From CAZOAR01 sp964577985 (GTDB lineage: Bacteria > Gemmatimonadota > CAZMKB01 > CAZNLH01), in NCBI GenBank assembly GCA_964577985.1, contig CAZOAR010000038.1:1-24629 (forward strand): a DNA stretch of 24,629 bases, given 5' to 3'. Each line of letters opens with the position of its first letter. Within the stretch, counting starts at the first letter, position 1. Of the stretch, positions 22,535-24,629 are shown in pieces. The notes beneath the pieces are model-generated. The model did no database searches and was not told the DNA's origin. It saw only the letters and a list, made by a program, of their open reading frames with translations. The position numbers and the translations under genes were made by a program.

Positions 22535-24532
22535 ATGACTAAAAAATCGATCTGTCTGGCTTTGTTTTGCTCCTTTCTTACTTCTATACTGGTAGTAGTC
22601 TTTACACTAGCATTGAATGAGAGATTTATCGATTCAGTAAAATTTGGCTGGATTATTTTTCTCTTGATCCCTCTCTTGCTGGCGATACCGCTATCCGTTG
22701 TAGCCTTTCTGGTCGATTTTCTTCCATACAGCAACAGAGAGCAACAAGCCATGCGTTTCTTGGGCTTCTTTGCTTCTTGTTTGTTTGCCCCCACGGTTGG
22801 ATTGCTTATCTGGTTCTATTCGGTTCCCCTCATTGGAGAATACCAGAAGTTAACATATGGTGTCATAAGTCTGGGAATAGGTGCAACTATCGTCGGGTGT
22901 TTTGTCGCGGTAAGGCCAGTAGCACATATCTTGATGCCTGATGGAATCCCCCGTAGGAACTCACTGCTGTTTCTCTTTCTCCTCCTTCTTGTTATACCTC
23001 CTTTCGGATCATGGCTCTCGAATCGGCCATTGTCGTTTGATGAAAAACCGCACACACTCATGCTATGCTTGGATGCTGCAACATGGCCAATAATTGACAG
23101 AATGACAGAGCGGGGAGAATTGCCTGCTTTCCAGAAGCTTCAAGAGGAAGGAATCAGATTCGATCTTGAATCGATTGAACCCACTGCATCGCCGAAGATC
23201 TGGACAACGATCGCGAGTGGTGTGGGGGCTGATAAACACGGAATGTTCGGCATGTATGGCACTTCAGCCACCGTAAAGGTGCCCCGTCTTTGGGACATGG
23301 TAGAGCAAAACAATGGGAGCGTGGGTTTGTTCGGCTGGCCTGTCACATGGCCCCCTCATCCTGTAAATGGATTCATGATCCCTTCACTTTTTGGTCTTGG
23401 ACCAGAGACGTACCCATCTGAACTTCAATTCATCCGAGAACTTGCCATAAGGGAGAAGGGAGATAAGGATCGAGATATCAAAAGTTACCTAATCTATATG
23501 GTCAAAAGTATCCAATATGGGGTAAGACTCTCGGCATTACATGAAGTGGCCGAAGTAATTATGAGTCGTGATGATTACTTACGCAATGCGGTTGCCCTGC
23601 GATTCTTAAAGCTTCGTATGGATAGTGATATCTTCCTCGAACTTTGGGAGCGTTTCGATCCTACTTTCGTTGCATTCTATAACAATGTTATCGATGTATG
23701 TTGTCATGGGTTTTGGAAGTATTATGAACCAGAAGCGTTTCAGGAAGTGACGAATGGAGAAGTAATGAAATATGGTGAGATTATTCCTGAAGCATATCGC
23801 CGCATAGATAGGGCAATAGGAGATATCCTTCGCTTTCCCCCAAACAATTTGAATGTAATTGTAGTTTCCGATCACGGACAGGAGGCGGTTAAAACATCAG
23901 AGAGCGGGACGGTTAGATTCGTTCTCACAGAAAAGTTTCTTGAGACATTAAATCTCGATGATCTATTAGTTGGTATAAATATTACATCACACGCATCCCT
24001 TCACTCGAAGAATGGATCAGGTGAATTCCCTGAGGAAGCGAGGCAATTGATTGGCGGTGTTACAGTGGAAGAAACGGGAGAACCGATTTTCAAATTGGAG
24101 GAAGATGGGTTGGGTAATCTTAACGTCAGTGTTCTTTTTAAACCAGAGCTTGGGAATAATCACCTGTTGCTTCCAGGAGGGAAGCGTATTGAATGGAAGG
24201 AGATTATCGAAGAAGCACATGCTGAACGTTCAGGGGAACATAACCTGAATGCCATTTTGCTCCTGAAGGGCCCTGCTATCAAGGAAGATCAGCGTGACGG
24301 TCAAGTCTCGATTTTAGATGTTGCACCTACAGTACTTTATATGATGGGTTATCCCATAAGTGAAAGTATGGTTGGGCGGGTCCTTCAGGAAGCGTTCGAT
24401 GACGAACACTTTCAGAACAATCCACCAGGTTATTCAGACTATGAGTTTATTGAACAATCCGAAGAAGGTGATGCTACAAAGAGAGATGAGAATCGAAAGG
24501 AAATATTAAAGTCATTGGGGTACCTCTTGTAA
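22535..24532 (+). CDS. Membrane-anchored alkaline-phosphatase-superfamily phosphodiesterase/phosphotransferase
   Basis: This 665 aa protein begins with four to five hydrophobic helices (about 1-160), followed by a soluble, presumably periplasmic, catalytic domain. Superfamily features are visible: LCLDAATW (Asp180, metal), SPKIWTTIASGVGADKHG with a threonine nucleophile (Thr224 or Thr225), DVCCHGFWKYY (Asp and His metal ligands), VVSDHGQE (Asp446, His447) and a final GEHNLNAILLLKGP (His569). It resembles type I phosphodiesterase/nucleotide pyrophosphatase relatives. In an EPS locus it may transfer or remove a phospho-substituent on the polymer or a lipid carrier; this is inference. ATG 22535 has AGGT at a 9-base distance. 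ATG 22526, three codons upstream and directly touching that AGGT, is the alternative. It follows the polymerase gene by at most 11 bases. Confidence 0.8.
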   Translation: MTKKSICLALFCSFLTSILVVVFTLALNERFIDSVKFGWIIFLLIPLLLAIPLSVVAFLVDFLPYSNREQQAMRFLGFFASCLFAPTVGLLIWFYSVPLIGEYQKLTYGVISLGIGATIVGCFVAVRPVAHILMPDGIPRRNSLLFLFLLLLVIPPFGSWLSNRPLSFDEKPHTLMLCLDAATWPIIDRMTERGELPAFQKLQEEGIRFDLESIEPTASPKIWTTIASGVGADKHGMFGMYGTSATVKVPRLWDMVEQNNGSVGLFGWPVTWPPHPVNGFMIPSLFGLGPETYPSELQFIRELAIREKGDKDRDIKSYLIYMVKSIQYGVRLSALHEVAEVIMSRDDYLRNAVALRFLKLRMDSDIFLELWERFDPTFVAFYNNVIDVCCHGFWKYYEPEAFQEVTNGEVMKYGEIIPEAYRRIDRAIGDILRFPPNNLNVIVVSDHGQEAVKTSESGTVRFVLTEKFLETLNLDDLLVGINITSHASLHSKNGSGEFPEEARQLIGGVTVEETGEPIFKLEEDGLGNLNVSVLFKPELGNNHLLLPGGKRIEWKEIIEEAHAERSGEHNLNAILLLKGPAIKEDQRDGQVSILDVAPTVLYMMGYPISESMVGRVLQEAFDDEHFQNNPPGYSDYEFIEQSEEGDATKRDENRKEILKSLGYLL

Positions 24533-24586
24533 CCATTTGTCATCTCAGATGTTGCAACGATCCGGTTTTCTAGCTGGAAGAAAAAA

Positions 24587-24629
24587 ATGCTTCTATTTAT
24601 TGCTCGATATTTAAAGGCAGTAGTTGTGA
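24587..24629 (+). CDS. Start of the next gene, cut by the window edge
   Basis: ATG 24587 is preceded by GGAAG at 24576-24580 with a 6-base gap, and the frame stays open for 14 codons to the edge (MLLFIARYLKAVVV). The hydrophobic start would suit a membrane protein or signal peptide. The 54 bases before it (24533-24586) show no terminator, so it is probably co-transcribed. Too short to identify. Confidence 0.4.
   Translation, partial: MLLFIARYLKAVVV

Noticed and set aside
24533..24586. Transcription terminator after the AP-superfamily gene
   Set aside because: No GC-rich stem followed by a T-run is visible; an SD and ATG follow instead.
1..24629. CRISPR arrays, tRNA/rRNA genes, insertion sequences
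   Set aside because: No regularly spaced repeats, no tRNA-like cloverleaf and no transposase-like protein were seen on either strand.

Overview
The window is almost entirely one forward-strand exopolysaccharide (EPS) or capsule biosynthesis locus of a Gram-negative (diderm) bacterium. The outer-membrane polysaccharide export protein, inner-membrane chain-length protein, ExeA-like ATPase and CpsD-like protein stand in the order typical of exosortase/PEP-CTERM-associated EPS loci. No exosortase and no PEP-CTERM protein lies inside the window, so that link is inferred from gene content only. Most of the window is GC-rich with strong SD sequences and many ATGA stop/start overlaps. The host cannot be placed to phylum from this sequence alone; an uncultured GC-rich lineage or a deltaproteobacterium-like relative would fit.

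Layout. 1-877: 3' part of a decayed GMC-type oxidoreductase, entered from the left edge, with an in-frame TGA and a missing C-terminal part. 874-1182: a short uncertain ORF. 1183-1671: a gene-free stretch of about 490 bases. It holds a consensus sigma-70 promoter (TTGACA, 17 bases, TATAAT), a cluster of GACAAT/ATTGTC words just upstream, and a long leader that can fold into a pseudoknot. 1672-7636: the export and assembly core (Wza-type exporter, Wzz/GumC-type protein, membrane-tethered AAA ATPase, CpsD-like protein lacking the Walker A lysine, and a degenerate-GGDEF/sugar-transferase fusion that should start the lipid-linked repeat unit). 7648-15837: nucleotide-sugar modification (two Gfo/Idh/MocA dehydrogenase plus hexapeptide acyltransferase pairs and one PLP aminotransferase), two tandem NodB-type deacetylases and a GT4 glycosyltransferase. 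15911-20227: SDR epimerase/dehydratase, third Gfo/Idh/MocA enzyme, GT2 glycosyltransferase and an alpha-helical glycosidase-like protein. 20224-24532: FemAB/GNAT-like transferase, O-antigen polymerase/ligase-type membrane protein and a membrane-anchored alkaline-phosphatase-superfamily enzyme. 24587-24629: probable start of the next gene.

How it may work together. The sugar transferase loads the first sugar phosphate onto undecaprenyl phosphate. The GT4 and GT2 enzymes extend it. The dehydrogenase, aminotransferase and acyltransferase enzymes supply an acetamido sugar, plausibly of the 2,3-diacetamido-uronic acid type. The Wzy-like protein polymerises, the Wzz-like protein with its ATPase and kinase-like partners sets chain length, and the Wza-like protein exports. 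Deacetylases, the FemAB-like protein and the AP-superfamily enzyme could modify the polymer. No Wzx flippase is present here and only two extending glycosyltransferases are seen, so the locus probably continues to the right.

The points most worth a second look are the structured leader, the two apparent pseudo-signalling domains (GNST Walker A; RGDKI in place of GGDEF), the duplicated dehydrogenase/acyltransferase module, and a sharp drop in GC inside the FemAB-like gene near 20455 that looks like a recombination joint.
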